From: Mammaliicoccus sciuri
Lineage (GTDB): Bacteria > Bacillota > Bacilli > Staphylococcales > Staphylococcaceae
Assembly (NCBI RefSeq): GCF_025561425.1
Contig: NZ_CP094824.1
Span: 620,001 to 684,000, forward strand
Reading direction: 5' to 3'
Length of the DNA: 64,000 bases
Shown here: positions 1-9,419 of the stretch, in pieces
Numbering within the stretch: position 1 is the stretch's first letter
How the letters are laid out: every line of letters starts with the position of its first letter
Translations under genes and position numbers: made by a program
Notes under the pieces: model-generated
Databases searched by the model: none
Seen by the model: the letters and a program-made list of their open reading frames with translations, nothing else
Told to the model about the DNA's origin: nothing

Positions 1-2
1 CA

Positions 3-116
3 CATATCGCAATTGTTCATAATGAACACGGTGAATTAGCAGGTATGATTACGATGGAAGACATACTTGAAAATATTGTCGGTAACATTGAAGATGAACA
101 CGATAAATGGACGTAA
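3..116 (+). CDS. C-terminal end of a CNNM/CorC (HlyC family) protein, partial
   Basis: Only the last 37 residues are in the window. They contain the [14 protein letters not shown] block, the end of the CBS-domain pair in membrane CNNM/CorC magnesium/cobalt efflux proteins. The same block ([14 protein letters not shown]) occurs in the complete paralogue at 59138-60484. This copy stops soon after the CBS region at DEHDKWT, so it seems to lack the usual C-terminal CorC_HlyC domain. A strong terminator follows directly. The family assignment is good; the substrate cannot be judged from the fragment. Confidence 0.7.
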   Translation, partial: HIAIVHNEHGELAGMITMEDILENIVGNIEDEHDKWT

Positions 117-120
117 GCAG

Positions 121-153
121 AACCTGAGCCAAACAAATGGCTCAGGTTCTTTT
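121..153 (+). terminator. Rho-independent terminator
   Basis: A perfect 10-bp stem AACCTGAGCC/GGCTCAGGTT with an 8-nt loop is followed by a T run, 4 bp after the stop codon of the upstream partial gene. Confidence 0.9.
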
Positions 154-232
154 AGTTTGGTCTGCTTTTATCATGTGTTAAATAAAATTTTGAAAAATAA
201 AATATATTAAATAATAAAAATATAAAAATGCA

Positions 233-261
233 TTGACATTAACGTTTGCAATACATATCAT
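233..261 (+). promoter_or_regulatory. Predicted SigA promoter of glpT
   Basis: TTGACA (233-238) and TATCAT (256-261) are 17 bp apart, about 70 bp before the glpT start. The spacer contains AACGTTTGCA, which resembles a CcpA cre site only weakly (about three mismatches on either strand), so catabolite control is not claimed. Confidence 0.55.
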
Positions 262-329
262 GAAATTATAAATTGCATTTTACAAAATCTTTACATTCTT
301 TACAAAAAATAATAATAGGAGGTAAGAGT

Positions 330-1691
330 ATGGCGAATTTCTTGAAGCCAGCGAAACATATAGATCCTCTACCAAGTGAGCAGGTAGATGATACATATAA
401 GAAATTGAGACTACAAGTCTTTATAGGGATATTTCTTGGTTATGCTGGGTACTATTTATTAAGGAAAAACTTTTCACTTGCGATGCCTGCATTGATCGAT
501 GAAGGCTTTAGTAAGACGGAATTAGGGTTTGCTTTATCAGCTATTTCAATTGCTTACGGTTTTAGTAAATTTATTATGGGTACAGTGAGTGACCGGAGTA
601 ACGCAAGGATATTTTTAACATTAGGTTTAGTATTAACGGCAATCGTTAATTTATTGATGGGTTTTATACCAGTCTTAACTTCTAGTGTATTTATCATGTT
701 TATTATGCTTTTCTTAAATGGTTGGTTCCAAGGTATGGGATGGCCACCATCTGGAAGAGTGCTTGTACATTGGTACAGCGTTAGTGAACGTGGCGGTAAG
801 ACAGCTATTTGGAATGTCGCGCATAATGTTGGTGGCGGTTTGATGGCACCGTTAGCTTTATTAGGTATTTCAATTACGGGAACATTATCATTTGGTTATT
901 TAAAAGGATTTGAAGGTGCATTTATATATCCAGCTATTATCGCGTTAATTATTGCGATTATTTCATATGTTCTAATTAGGGATACACCACAATCTATGGG
1001 ATTACCACCGATTGAAGAATATCGAAATGATTACCCTAATAAAGAGCAGAAAACGTTAGAAGTAGAGCTTTCAACAAAAGATATTCTCTTTAAATATGTA
1101 TTGAATAACAAATGGGTTTGGATGATTGCTATTGCAAATATCTTTGTTTATTTTGTTAGATATGGTGTGTTAGACTGGGCACCAACATATTTAAGTGAAG
1201 AAAAAGGTTTCGACTTAAATGCATCAGGTTGGGCATACTTCTTATATGAATGGGCAGGTATTCCAGGAACATTATTATGTGGTTATATTTCAGATAAAGT
1301 GTTCAAAGGTAAAAGGGGACCAGCAGGATTTATATTCATGTTAGGCGTAACAATCGCTGTCATTGTTTATTGGTTAAATCCAGCAGGAAACCCATTAGTA
1401 GATAATATCGCATTAGTCGCGATAGGCTTCCTAATATACGGACCAGTTATGTTGATTGGTTTACAAGCATTAGATTATGTACCTAAAAAAGCAGCAGGTA
1501 CTGCAGCAGGATTAACAGGGCTGTTTGGTTATTTAGGTGGAGCTGTAATGGCTAATATCATTATGGGATTAACTGTTGATAAATTAGGATGGGATTCAGG
1601 ATTCTTATTATTAACAATCATTAGTGTATTAGCAATGTTAAGTTTCATCTTAACTTGGAACAAACGTGGACAAGAAGTTGTAAAATCATAA
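330..1691 (+). CDS. glpT: Glycerol-3-phosphate transporter GlpT
   Basis: This 453-residue protein is a major facilitator of the organophosphate:phosphate antiporter family with about 12 membrane segments. It imports glycerol-3-phosphate (and fosfomycin) in exchange for phosphate. Visible family features are [17 protein letters not shown] near residue 40, the SDRSN loop, and [14 protein letters not shown] near residue 140. Similarity to staphylococcal GlpT runs from the first residues ([13 protein letters not shown]). The start at 330 is chosen over the in-frame ATG at 273 because TAGGAGGT lies 7 bp upstream. The gene is monocistronic, between a promoter at 233-261 and a terminator at 1703-1740. 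A hexose-phosphate transporter (UhpT) is the main alternative but fits less well. Confidence 0.9.
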   Translation: MANFLKPAKHIDPLPSEQVDDTYKKLRLQVFIGIFLGYAGYYLLRKNFSLAMPALIDEGFSKTELGFALSAISIAYGFSKFIMGTVSDRSNARIFLTLGLVLTAIVNLLMGFIPVLTSSVFIMFIMLFLNGWFQGMGWPPSGRVLVHWYSVSERGGKTAIWNVAHNVGGGLMAPLALLGISITGTLSFGYLKGFEGAFIYPAIIALIIAIISYVLIRDTPQSMGLPPIEEYRNDYPNKEQKTLEVELSTKDILFKYVLNNKWVWMIAIANIFVYFVRYGVLDWAPTYLSEEKGFDLNASGWAYFLYEWAGIPGTLLCGYISDKVFKGKRGPAGFIFMLGVTIAVIVYWLNPAGNPLVDNIALVAIGFLIYGPVMLIGLQALDYVPKKAAGTAAGLTGLFGYLGGAVMANIIMGLTVDKLGWDSGFLLLTIISVLAMLSFILTWNKRGQEVVKS

Positions 1692-1702
1692 TTATATAAA
1701 GT

Positions 1703-1740
1703 GAAAAGAGACTAGGGTATTTTGCCTTAGTCTCTTTTTG
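1703..1740 (+). terminator. Terminator of glpT
   Basis: A stem of AAAGAGACTAGG with CCTTAGTCTCTTT (one mismatch) is followed by T5. The rest of the roughly 300-bp gap up to 1993 is AT-rich with no recognisable gene. Confidence 0.85.
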
Positions 1741-1993
1741 CATTTAATGATAAACGTTCGCGAAATTCGATGACACTATTCAATAAATTCTCACTTAATA
1801 AATTGTATGATTCTTTCAAAATATTAAAACATTTACCTTAATCTGATTTTCTTCAATTTATATATTTACTGATTTAAGTTTTAGAATTATAATAACTTCA
1901 TTATAATTCAATATTTTTACATTAGTAATTTGATGTTTACTTTTGGGATTTGGATTAAATTTATTAAGATATCAAAGAATTAGGAGATTTGTT

Positions 1994-2896
1994 GTGAGAA
2001 ATATATATGAAATCAAATACCTAAAATATTCTGCTACTAAATATCGCAATCATATAGGTATTTCATTTTTTGTAGTATTAAAGGGTCGTGTTATGGTCAC
2101 GATCAAAGCGCATAGTAAAGAATATAAAGAAGGGGAAACGTTTGTTGTTAAACATAATGAGTGGTATAAACTCGATGTGTCAGATGGGAATATCGTTGTA
2201 CAAATTCATCTTTATGAGTCAATCATAACAACGATGATACCAGAGTTGCTTTCATATCATCAGCATGTGGGTGTGCAATCAAAGTTAGTCCCTTTGCGAG
2301 ACCATTTAATTTGCCTGTGTGATTTATATTTAATACAAGAAAACAATCGTAATTTAAAAATAATGAAGCAACTTATTACGATATTAGAATTTTATAGAGA
2401 ACGATTGACGGTTTATTCAAAAGAATGTCAAATTGTTAATAGCCATATGAACCCGATAATTGATGAAATTAAAGATTATATTTATGAGCATTATAATGAA
2501 CGTATAACGATCAATACATTCACCGATAAATATCATATTTCTGAATCGTATTTTTCGAAATTATTTAAAGAACAAATGGGTGTGAACTTTAAAGATTATT
2601 TAACTGATATCAGATTGTTAAACAGCACGTATGATTTAATTCATACACAAGAAAAAGTAATCGACATTTCTGAAAAACATGGCTTTTATAATGTATCATC
2701 TTATATTTATTCCTTTAAATTGTATTATGGTGTCACGCCGAAAAAGTATCGTGATATGACACAACGTAAACACGTACAAATTGAACGACAAAGCTTTTTT
2801 AATGAAGTAGATCGTGAGCGAGATTTATCAGATGAGGAAGTTAAATATTATTTAAAAAAGTTTCAAGAGGATTATTCAAGTATGATATGTACATAA
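1994..2896 (+). CDS. AraC-family transcriptional regulator
   Basis: A 300-residue cytoplasmic regulator. The N-terminal part (about residues 15-80, ending in EGETFVVKHNEWYKL) looks like the cupin effector-binding domain of AraC proteins. The C-terminal 100 residues carry two helix-turn-helix motifs, the first around ITINTFTDKYHISESYFSKL and the second ending in the AraC signature YGVTPKKYR. A GTG start at 1994 is chosen because TAGGAGA lies 6 bp upstream; the longer in-frame TTG at 1943 has no ribosome binding site. The target is unknown. It follows glpT but has its own AT-rich upstream region. Confidence 0.85.
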   Translation: MRNIYEIKYLKYSATKYRNHIGISFFVVLKGRVMVTIKAHSKEYKEGETFVVKHNEWYKLDVSDGNIVVQIHLYESIITTMIPELLSYHQHVGVQSKLVPLRDHLICLCDLYLIQENNRNLKIMKQLITILEFYRERLTVYSKECQIVNSHMNPIIDEIKDYIYEHYNERITINTFTDKYHISESYFSKLFKEQMGVNFKDYLTDIRLLNSTYDLIHTQEKVIDISEKHGFYNVSSYIYSFKLYYGVTPKKYRDMTQRKHVQIERQSFFNEVDRERDLSDEEVKYYLKKFQEDYSSMICT

Positions 2897-2917
2897 AACT
2901 TTCGTATTTTTAACAAA

Positions 2918-2962
2918 ATAAAACCTCCCAATCTCTTAAAAGGTTAAACAGATTGGAAGGTA
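2918..2962 (-). terminator. Terminator of iruO, between convergent genes
   Basis: The pair CCTCCCAATCT/AGATTGGAAGG forms a stem. On the minus strand it is followed by TTTTATTTTG, so it mainly serves iruO. It may also stop the AraC-regulator transcript. Confidence 0.75.
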
Positions 2963-2973
2963 AATGTTTCGTA

Positions 2974-4020
2974 TTATGATTGTGCGATATATTTTTTAAT
3001 AACTTCTTTGTTCTTTTCTTTGAAGACGTCGTTGTGGCTCGATACACGACCACCTGCTTGTGCTTCAGGGTCGATATAGCTTTTAGCTAAGTTTGCAGCA
3101 TTTGCAGCATCATTGAAACAAGAAGCAATCAAATGAACTTTTGCATCATGTATAATGATATCCCCAGCACCGAATATGCCAGGAACTGAAGTTTGAGCAT
3201 TTCCTAAACCTTCAATAAAGAATTCATTCACTAAATTAACTTTCGTTTGTGCGTTATGAAGTAATTCTGATTCACGATCAAAACCATGACTAATGATAAC
3301 TTCATCAACAGGTACAATTTCTTGTTCATGTGTATCAACATGTTCTAAAACAACTTCTGTGATAACTGGTTTATCATGGTCACTGTTAAGCTGTTTAATA
3401 ACCATACTTGGTTTCCTAGAGATATCAAGTTTATCTAATAATTGTTTCATATGCTCATGGCCAGAAATTTCTTCTTTTCTGTAGCAAAGCGTAACACTTT
3501 TCGCATATTCTGATAAATCACAAGCCCAGTCTAATGCAGAGTTACCCGCACCCGAAATTAATATGTGTTTGTCTTTAAACTTCTGAATTGACTGTACAAC
3601 ATAATTTAAATTAGATAATTCAAAACGCTCAGCACCTTCAATATCTAAAGTTAATGGTTTAATAATGCCACTACCAACAGCAATAATGACAGATTTTGAA
3701 TGATACTCATGACCTTTTTCTGTATATATAATAAAATGTTGTTCTTCAACTTTTTTAATATCAATAACTTTTTGTTCTAAGCACACTTCTGGACCGAAAT
3801 GTAAGCCTTGTTGAACTAAATCTTGAATAACTTCATAACAAGGTTTTGGCGCAAGTGCCCCTATATCCCAAATGACTTTTTCAGGGTAGATGTGCATTTT
3901 ACCGCCTAATTTATTTTGGAAATCAACTATTCTAACACTCATTCCTCTTAACCCGGAATAGAAACTCGCAAATAATCCCGCTGGACCCCCGCCGATAATC
4001 GTAACGTCTGTAATATTCAT
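2974..4020 (-). CDS. iruO: IruO-like ferredoxin/flavodoxin-NADP reductase-type oxidoreductase
   Basis: A 348-residue FAD- and NADPH-dependent reductase of the YumC / thioredoxin-reductase-like group. The FAD-binding GGGPAG lies near residue 10, the NADPH-binding ISGAGNSALDWA near residue 155, and the second FAD motif GIFGAGDI near residue 283. There is no CxxC redox pair, which separates it from thioredoxin reductase. It aligns throughout with S. aureus IruO (GGKMHIYPEKVIWDIG, DVFKEKNK end). IruO passes electrons to the IsdG/IsdI heme oxygenases and helps release iron from hydroxamate siderophores. A near-perfect Fur box at 4077-4091 upstream supports an iron-starvation role. The Shine-Dalgarno GGAGGA is 10 bp from the ATG. 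Confidence 0.85.
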   Translation of the reverse strand: MNITDVTIIGGGPAGLFASFYSGLRGMSVRIVDFQNKLGGKMHIYPEKVIWDIGALAPKPCYEVIQDLVQQGLHFGPEVCLEQKVIDIKKVEEQHFIIYTEKGHEYHSKSVIIAVGSGIIKPLTLDIEGAERFELSNLNYVVQSIQKFKDKHILISGAGNSALDWACDLSEYAKSVTLCYRKEEISGHEHMKQLLDKLDISRKPSMVIKQLNSDHDKPVITEVVLEHVDTHEQEIVPVDEVIISHGFDRESELLHNAQTKVNLVNEFFIEGLGNAQTSVPGIFGAGDIIIHDAKVHLIASCFNDAANAANLAKSYIDPEAQAGGRVSSHNDVFKEKNKEVIKKYIAQS

Positions 4021-4076
4021 CAGTCATGATTCCTCCTAATTATTTCAACTTACGATTATTATCCTATATTTGCAAA

Positions 4077-4091
4077 TGATAATCAATATCA
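4077..4091. promoter_or_regulatory. Fur box upstream of iruO
   Basis: TGATAATCAATATCA matches the 7-1-7 Fur consensus TGATAATNATTATCA at all but one of the 14 specified positions. It lies 57 bp upstream of the iruO start on the minus strand, in promoter position. A second AT-rich half-site (GATTATTATC) lies just inside it. Confidence 0.8.
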
Positions 4092-4228
4092 GTGACGGGA
4101 TTGTCATATTTTTTTAATTAAATACATATGTAGAATATTTTTAGATGAATAAAAATTGGGGGAGAATATTTGTGTGAGTGGGCGTGACAAGGAAGTGACT
4201 GTATTGTTGAAAAAATGGGTGGGTGTTA

Positions 4229-4541
4229 GGGACAGAATACCGAGAAATGTCCGTAAGAGCTGCCCGTCTAATTACCAGAATTCAGAATAATGGAAGTTAG
4301 CGGATTCTAATTACCACAATTCGAAATAATGGGAGTTACAGCGTTCTAATTACCAGAATTCGAAATAATGGAAGATACAGCGTTCTAATTACCAGAATTC
4401 CGAATAATGGAAGATACAGCGTTCTAATTACCAGAATTCCGAATAATGGTAGTTAGCCGATTCTAATTACCACAATTCGAAATAATGGAAGATACAGCGT
4501 TCTAACTACCACAATTCCGCAAAATGAAATTTAGCACACTC
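4229..4541. repeat. Tandem 39-bp hairpin-unit array (family A, 7 units)
   Basis: Seven units begin with CTAAYTACCA at 4268, 4307, 4346, 4385, 4424, 4463 and 4502, exactly 39 bp apart. A well-preserved unit folds back on itself: CTAATTACCA and ATTC on the left pair with GAAT and TGGTAGTTAG on the right around a single central base. A head segment (4229-4260) carries its own GGACA...TGTCC hairpin, and a tail TTAGCACACTC ends the array. The same head, units and tail recur at 40451-40570. No coding frame runs through it. This accounts for most of the gap 4092-4594. Confidence 0.85.
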
Positions 4542-4550
4542 ATACATAAT

Positions 4551-4586
4551 GAAAGGCTGAGACAATTTTTCATGTCTCAGCCTTCT
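4551..4586 (-). terminator. Terminator of the aldo/keto reductase pair
   Basis: A perfect 12-bp stem AAGGCTGAGACA/TGTCTCAGCCTT lies 9 bp beyond the stop codon of the minus-strand gene. The T tract after it on that strand is short (TTTCATT). Confidence 0.7.
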
Positions 4587-4594
4587 TATCATAC

Positions 4595-5527
4595 TTATGC
4601 GATTGGGAAAAGTGATTCTATAAGTTGAATGTTCTCTTCTGTTAAGTTGACTTCTAATGTTTTTAAGTTGTCGATAACTTGTTCGCCTCGTTTAGCACCT
4701 GGTATGATCACATCTAATGATGGTTTTGTTAAATAATATGCTAACACAATATGTGCTACGTCTACGCCATGTTCTTGAGCGATTTCTCTAAGTTTGTCTA
4801 CTTTTTTTAGATTTTCTTTAAAAGCTTCACCTTGGAATTCAGGTTTTTCTGCTCGTAAGTCATCAAATGTTGTATTTTCATCATATTTACCAGCTAATAA
4901 TCCTGCAGCTAATGGGAAATATGGAATAAATGTAATATCATGTTCTGCTGTATATTCCAAGATTTGTTCATTCTCACGGTTTAATAAATTATATTCATGT
5001 TGAATAACATCTACATTACCATTTTTATTGGCTTCTTTAAGCTGTTCTAATGTGAAGTTAGAAACACCGATTGCTTTAATTTTTCCGGCATCTTTTAATT
5101 CTTGTAAAGCTGCAACTGCTTCGTCTTTAGGTGTTTCATCATCTGGGAAATGAATATAATATAAATCTATATAGTCAGTTTGTAATCTTTTAAGGCTGTT
5201 TTCAACTTGTTCTTTTAAAAATTCAGGGTCGTTTGATAATTTCGTATCATCTCCGTCAAAGTAGTGAGCACCTTTAGTAGCGATCACGACATCTTCGCGA
5301 TTGTATTCTTTAACGACTTCTCCGACAAGTTCTTCTGATCTTCCTGGACCATAGATGAAAGCAGTATCTAATAAATTAACACCATTGTCTAGGGCAGCTC
5401 TTACAACATTTTTACCTTGTTCTTCATCAAGGTTTGGATATAAATTATGACCACCAACAGCATTTGTTCCTAAACCAATTGGATTAACTTCAATATTTGA
5501 TTTACCTAATTTTACGCGTTTTGCCAT
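4595..5527 (-). CDS. Aldo/keto reductase (AKR superfamily, 310 aa)
   Basis: A cytosolic NAD(P)H-dependent carbonyl reductase with a TIM-barrel fold; the substrate is unknown. The catalytic tetrad is visible as D54, Y59, K85 and H126 ([24 protein letters not shown]). The cofactor-binding end reads [15 protein letters not shown]. The start at 5527 ([10 protein letters not shown]) is preferred over upstream in-frame codons because AAAGGA lies 8 bp before it and similarity begins there. It lies 49 bp behind another aldo/keto reductase on the same strand, so the two probably form an operon, although they belong to different AKR subfamilies. Confidence 0.85.
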   Translation of the reverse strand: MAKRVKLGKSNIEVNPIGLGTNAVGGHNLYPNLDEEQGKNVVRAALDNGVNLLDTAFIYGPGRSEELVGEVVKEYNREDVVIATKGAHYFDGDDTKLSNDPEFLKEQVENSLKRLQTDYIDLYYIHFPDDETPKDEAVAALQELKDAGKIKAIGVSNFTLEQLKEANKNGNVDVIQHEYNLLNRENEQILEYTAEHDITFIPYFPLAAGLLAGKYDENTTFDDLRAEKPEFQGEAFKENLKKVDKLREIAQEHGVDVAHIVLAYYLTKPSLDVIIPGAKRGEQVIDNLKTLEVNLTEENIQLIESLFPIA

Positions 5528-5576
5528 TTCAATCATCCTTTTCTCATTATTTGTTTTAAATTTGAATAAGTTTGAA

Positions 5577-6407
5577 TTAAAATTCTTCATAAGTTGCTGG
5601 ATCTTGATCTTTAATACGTCCATCAGCTTTTGTTAATGCATCGATTGCGTGTAAATCTTCTGATTCTAAATAGAAATCAAACACATCTAAATTTTGTAGT
5701 TGTCTAGCATTAGATGTTGATTTTGGAATTGGGACAATACCATTTTGAACGTGCCATTTTAAAATGATTTGTGGAATTGTTTTATTATATTTTTCAGCGA
5801 TTTTACCAATTTCTTTATCGTTTATAACTTCTGTAGCGCGACCTAATGGACTCCAAGCTTCTATTATAATACCTTTTTCTTGATGATATTCGAGTACATC
5901 TTTTTGGTTGAAATAAGGATGTAATTCTATTTGGTTAACTGCAGGTAGTACGCCAGTTTCTTTTTCTAATGTATCAATATGTTCTTCTAAGAAATTACAG
6001 ACACCAATAGATTTAATAAGGCCAAGTTTCTGTGCATCTATGAGTGCTTTCCAAGCTTCTACATATTTGCCTTGTTTAGGGTTTGGCCAGTGAATTAAAT
6101 ATAAGTCAATATATTCTACACCTAATCGATAAATCGATTCTTGTATCGCAGTAATGGCTTGATCATAACTATGATAACGACCAGGTAGCTTTGATGTTAC
6201 GATAATTTGATCGCGACTAACATGGCTTTCTTGTATCGCTTTACCGACAGTACCTTCATTTTCGTAATTATAGGCAGTATCCAATATGCGATATCCGTTG
6301 TTTAATGCATTTACGATTGCATGAACGCCAGATGATCCGTTTAATTTATACGTACCAAATCCTACTTGCGGTAACACTTGTCCATCATTTAAATGATAAT
6401 TTTCCAT
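5577..6407 (-). CDS. Aldo/keto reductase (AKR5-like, 276 aa)
   Basis: A 276-residue NADPH-dependent reductase of the 2,5-diketo-gluconate / glyoxal reductase type. The active-site residues D43, Y48, K73 and H106 lie in [16 protein letters not shown] and LYLIHWPNP. The cofactor-phosphate motif IPKSTSNAR is near residue 230. AGGAGG is 9 bp upstream of the ATG. It is first of a two-gene minus-strand operon with the 310-residue reductase. A close relative lies at 61754-62581. Detoxification of reactive aldehydes is likely from family knowledge; the substrate is not shown. Confidence 0.87.
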   Translation of the reverse strand: MENYHLNDGQVLPQVGFGTYKLNGSSGVHAIVNALNNGYRILDTAYNYENEGTVGKAIQESHVSRDQIIVTSKLPGRYHSYDQAITAIQESIYRLGVEYIDLYLIHWPNPKQGKYVEAWKALIDAQKLGLIKSIGVCNFLEEHIDTLEKETGVLPAVNQIELHPYFNQKDVLEYHQEKGIIIEAWSPLGRATEVINDKEIGKIAEKYNKTIPQIILKWHVQNGIVPIPKSTSNARQLQNLDVFDFYLESEDLHAIDALTKADGRIKDQDPATYEEF

Positions 6408-6609
6408 GATAAAATGCCTCCTATTTAAATATAATGACTGTACACTTTTAAACTATATCATACCTTTTTATGTAGATAGGAATAATCAGCTTATAAAAAT
6501 TTTTGTAAAACGTATTGAATTCATATAGTGAATGTAGTAAGATTTATCTCATTGCGCAAGATAAGTAGCTAATAGCTAGAGTCATATTATTGAGAAAAGA
6601 AGGGTTAAA

Positions 6610-6819
6610 ATGGAGCGTGTATGTGTCATATCATTAAGCATTATAGATGCAATCATGATACTCATGTTGGTACTGTTTAATACGGCAATTATTTCTAATA
6701 TATATGTATTAACAGTTTATGCTTTAATCATGGTACTGGTTTCTGGTTATATCGTATATTTAGCTATCAGTATGAAATGTGATCAATCTATTAATCAATT
6801 TGATCAATATTCTAAATAA
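6610..6819 (+). CDS. Small membrane protein, 69 aa
   Basis: I do not recognise this protein. It has two predicted membrane segments (about residues 8-28 and 32-53) and a short hydrophilic tail ending in DQSINQFDQYSK. AGAAGGG lies 5 bp before the ATG, and a terminator-like hairpin follows at 6861, so it could be a one-gene transcript. No signal peptidase site or catalytic motif is seen. Confidence 0.6.
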   Translation: MERVCVISLSIIDAIMILMLVLFNTAIISNIYVLTVYALIMVLVSGYIVYLAISMKCDQSINQFDQYSK

Positions 6820-6860
6820 TTAAATTTAACGAGTAAAAAATATATATGATTGAAACTTCG

Positions 6861-6895
6861 ACGAATAAGCCTTTATGGTTTGTTCGTTTTTTTAT
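6861..6895 (+). terminator. Terminator after the small membrane protein
   Basis: ACGAATAAGCC pairs imperfectly with GGTTTGTTCGT (GU-type mismatches) and is followed by T7. Confidence 0.7.
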
Positions 6896-7001
6896 TTATA
6901 TAAAAATCGTAAATAGTATGTAAAAATGTAGTAACATACTTTTACATTGCATGTTATAATAATGGTGCTTTTAATTAAACGAAAAGGGTGGACAATAAAC
7001 A

Positions 7002-8216
7002 ATGTTTTTAATCATCAACATAATTGGTTTGTTGGTATTCATTGGTGTCGCTTTTCTTTTTTCTAGAGACAAAAAGAATGTTGATTGGAAATCAGTCTTA
7101 ATACTAATTGTCATTAACTTAGTATTAGCATGGTTCTTCACACAATTTTCTTTCGGAGCGAGATTCGTTAAAGGTGCGGCTGACGGCGTATCATGGCTTT
7201 TAGAATCTGCTTTTTCGGGAATTGGATTTGCATTTGGTAGCTTTACAGCACCAGGACCAGGGAAAATGGATATGGCAGTTTCAGCGTTACTACCAATTTT
7301 ACTAGTTGTACCAGTATTCGATATTTTAATGTATTTAGGTATTTTACCGAAATTTATTTCAATGTTAGGTTGGGTTATTTCAAAAATAACAAGACAACCT
7401 AAATTTGAGTCATTCTTCTCAATTGAAATGATGTTCTTAGGAAATACGGAAGCTTTAGCAGTTTCATCTAAACAATTAACATCTATGAATAAAGTCAGAG
7501 TACTTACGCTTGCAATGATGTCTATGAGTTCTGTATCAGGGGCAATTGTTGGTGCGTATGTCACAATGATACCAGGAGAATATGTATTAACAGCAATACC
7601 ATTAAACATCATTAATGCGATTATTGTAACAACAATTTTAAATCCATTTGATTTAGACCCAGAAGATGATGTTGTGGCTGAGATAGACGAAGGGGAAAAA
7701 CAGCCATTCTTCTCATTCTTAGGGGATTCAGTTATTAATGCAGGTAAACTTGTATTAATCATTATCGCATTTGTTATCGCATTTGTTGCGATTGCAGACT
7801 TGATCAATAAATTACTAGGTATTATGGATCCAATTCCATATTTACCAAACATAAGATTAGAGTATATCCTCGGAATCTTCATGTTCCCATTTGCAATTTT
7901 ACTTGGTATGCCAGTTGGAGAAGCGTGGGTAGTTGCTCAACAAATGGCACTTAAGATTGTAACAAATGAATTTGTTGTCATGAGCACGATCAGTAAAGAA
8001 GTAAGTGAATATTCAACACATAGAGCAGCAGTAATTAGTACATTCTTAGTATCATTTGCTAATTTCTCTACTATTGGTATGATAATAGGTACTTTGAAAG
8101 GTATCGTCAAAGAAGATGTATCTAATTTCGTATCTAAATACGTACCAATGATGTTGTTATCAGGTATATTAGTATCACTATTAACAGCAGCATTCGTTGG
8201 ATTATTTGCTTGGTGA
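7002..8216 (+). CDS. nupC: NupC-type concentrative nucleoside transporter
   Basis: A 404-residue membrane protein of the CNT family, which takes up nucleosides by proton or sodium symport. It has an N-terminal three-helix segment, the gate/nucleoside-recognition core with FFSIEMMFLGNTEALAVS near residue 145, and a C-terminal core with EYSTHRAAVISTFLVSFANFS near residue 345. The paired NTEAL and STHRA..ISTF..F.NFS motifs are typical of bacterial NupC. AAAGGGTGG precedes the ATG and a TATAAT hexamer lies at 6955-6960. It is followed by a strong terminator and appears monocistronic. Confidence 0.88.
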   Translation: MFLIINIIGLLVFIGVAFLFSRDKKNVDWKSVLILIVINLVLAWFFTQFSFGARFVKGAADGVSWLLESAFSGIGFAFGSFTAPGPGKMDMAVSALLPILLVVPVFDILMYLGILPKFISMLGWVISKITRQPKFESFFSIEMMFLGNTEALAVSSKQLTSMNKVRVLTLAMMSMSSVSGAIVGAYVTMIPGEYVLTAIPLNIINAIIVTTILNPFDLDPEDDVVAEIDEGEKQPFFSFLGDSVINAGKLVLIIIAFVIAFVAIADLINKLLGIMDPIPYLPNIRLEYILGIFMFPFAILLGMPVGEAWVVAQQMALKIVTNEFVVMSTISKEVSEYSTHRAAVISTFLVSFANFSTIGMIIGTLKGIVKEDVSNFVSKYVPMMLLSGILVSLLTAAFVGLFAW

Positions 8217-8252
8217 GTTCAATAAACACTTTTAAAGTTTAAATTTAAATTT

Positions 8253-8293
8253 AAAAGCAACAAGCACATTTAATGTACTTGTTGCTTTTTTTA
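8253..8293 (+). terminator. Terminator of nupC
   Basis: The stem AAAGCAACAAG / CTTGTTGCTTT is followed by a T run. It ends just before the ribosome binding site of the next gene. Confidence 0.88.
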
Positions 8294-8309
8294 TAAAGGG
8301 GGATATATC

Positions 8310-8795
8310 ATGCTCAAAAAAGTATTAGATATATCGAGTATTGTTTTGTGGTTAATTTCTATTATATTAATTATGATTAACTATGTCGATTTACCTGACA
8401 AAATACCGAGTCATTATAATTTTGCAGGAGATGCAGATGCATGGTCGACTAAGACTTTTATATTCTTTATGCCTGTATTAGGATTATTGATATGGCTTAT
8501 GCTTCATTATTTAGTCAGTAATCCAAAGTTAGATAAATACATACATGTTCCATCACTTTATGGTCAACCAAATAAAGCCCAAATAGAAAATGCTAAATTA
8601 TTAATTTACTTTATTAAATTTGAAATGATGGCATTATTTACATTTCTCGTCATTAAAGACTTGTATACGGCACTTGGCATGCCTTTTAAGTTGGGTGTAT
8701 GGGAAACGATTATTATTTTAAGTGTGATAGGCGTGACGATTATCATATTTATGGCTCGAAATTATATGTTAGATAAAAATGAAAATACGAAATGA
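8310..8795 (+). CDS. DUF1648 domain membrane protein, 161 aa
   Basis: An integral membrane protein with about four membrane segments. The DUF1648 signature follows the first segment: DLPDKIPSHYNFAGDADAWSTK around residues 27-48. The domain is common in small Firmicute membrane proteins of unknown function, such as SdpI-like immunity proteins. AAAGGGGGA lies 6 bp before the ATG. It is followed after 10 bp by tag, so the two are probably co-transcribed. Confidence 0.78.
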   Translation: MLKKVLDISSIVLWLISIILIMINYVDLPDKIPSHYNFAGDADAWSTKTFIFFMPVLGLLIWLMLHYLVSNPKLDKYIHVPSLYGQPNKAQIENAKLLIYFIKFEMMALFTFLVIKDLYTALGMPFKLGVWETIIILSVIGVTIIIFMARNYMLDKNENTK

Positions 8796-8805
8796 GTGAA
8801 AATAT

Positions 8806-9375
8806 ATGTCTGAATGTACTTGGCCAAGTAGTGATTTAATGAAAAAATATCACGAAGATGAATGGTGTAGAATTAATAAAAATGATGATTACATCTTTGA
8901 AATGTTATCATTAGAAGGTGCGCAAGCTGGTCTGTCATGGGAAACGGTTATTCAAAAGCGTGAAGATTATCAAGCAGCTTTTAAACAATTTAAAATTAAT
9001 CAATGCGCAGCCTTAACAGATGAAGAATTAGTAAACATTAAAACTGAATATAATGTCATTAAACATTTAGGTAAGATAAAGTCCGTAAAAAGTAATGCAT
9101 TATTAGTTCAAGAAATACAACAAACATATGGTAGCTTTGCAGATTTTCTATGGTCATATGTAGATGGCGAGCCGATTATAAATGAATGGCATGACATGTC
9201 AGAAGTTCCGGCAGAAACAAATCTTTCTATTAAATTAAGTAAAGACTTAAAGAAATTAGGTTTCAAATTTGTTGGACCTAAAATTATGTATTCTTTCTTG
9301 CAAAGCATCGGTATTATCGATGACCATCTCATCACCTGTCCATATCACAGTTATAATAGAAATAAAAAGGGTTAG
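8806..9375 (+). CDS. tag: DNA-3-methyladenine glycosylase I
   Basis: A 189-residue base-excision repair enzyme that removes 3-methyladenine from DNA. The zinc site typical of Tag is intact: C4 and H16 at the N-terminus, H174 and C178 (HLITC) at the C-terminus. The substrate pocket sequence SLEGAQAGLSW sits at residues 35-45. The full family length is present. It starts 10 bp after the DUF1648 gene, with only a weak ribosome binding site, so translation may be partly coupled. A second alkylation-repair glycosylase gene, of the unrelated AlkA type, lies at 23385-24284. Confidence 0.92.
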   Translation: MSECTWPSSDLMKKYHEDEWCRINKNDDYIFEMLSLEGAQAGLSWETVIQKREDYQAAFKQFKINQCAALTDEELVNIKTEYNVIKHLGKIKSVKSNALLVQEIQQTYGSFADFLWSYVDGEPIINEWHDMSEVPAETNLSIKLSKDLKKLGFKFVGPKIMYSFLQSIGIIDDHLITCPYHSYNRNKKG

Positions 9376-9412
9376 GACAATCGTTAAAGCTTGTCCTAAC
9401 CCTTTATGTTAT
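9367..9412. terminator. Bidirectional terminator between tag and the SarZ-like gene
   Basis: The stem AAAGGGTTAGGACA/TGTCCTAACCCTTT lies between convergent genes. The minus-strand side has the better T tract (TTTTTATTT). Confidence 0.85.
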
Positions 9413-9419
9413 TTCAAAA

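Noticed and set aside
233-261. cre site in the glpT promoter
   Set aside because: AACGTTTGCA has about three mismatches to cre on either strand, weaker than the sites at scrA and aldA.
6971-7882. 303-residue minus-strand reading frame opposite nupC
   Set aside because: It is a shadow of a clear transporter gene. Composition is low-complexity and no ribosome binding site or family is visible.
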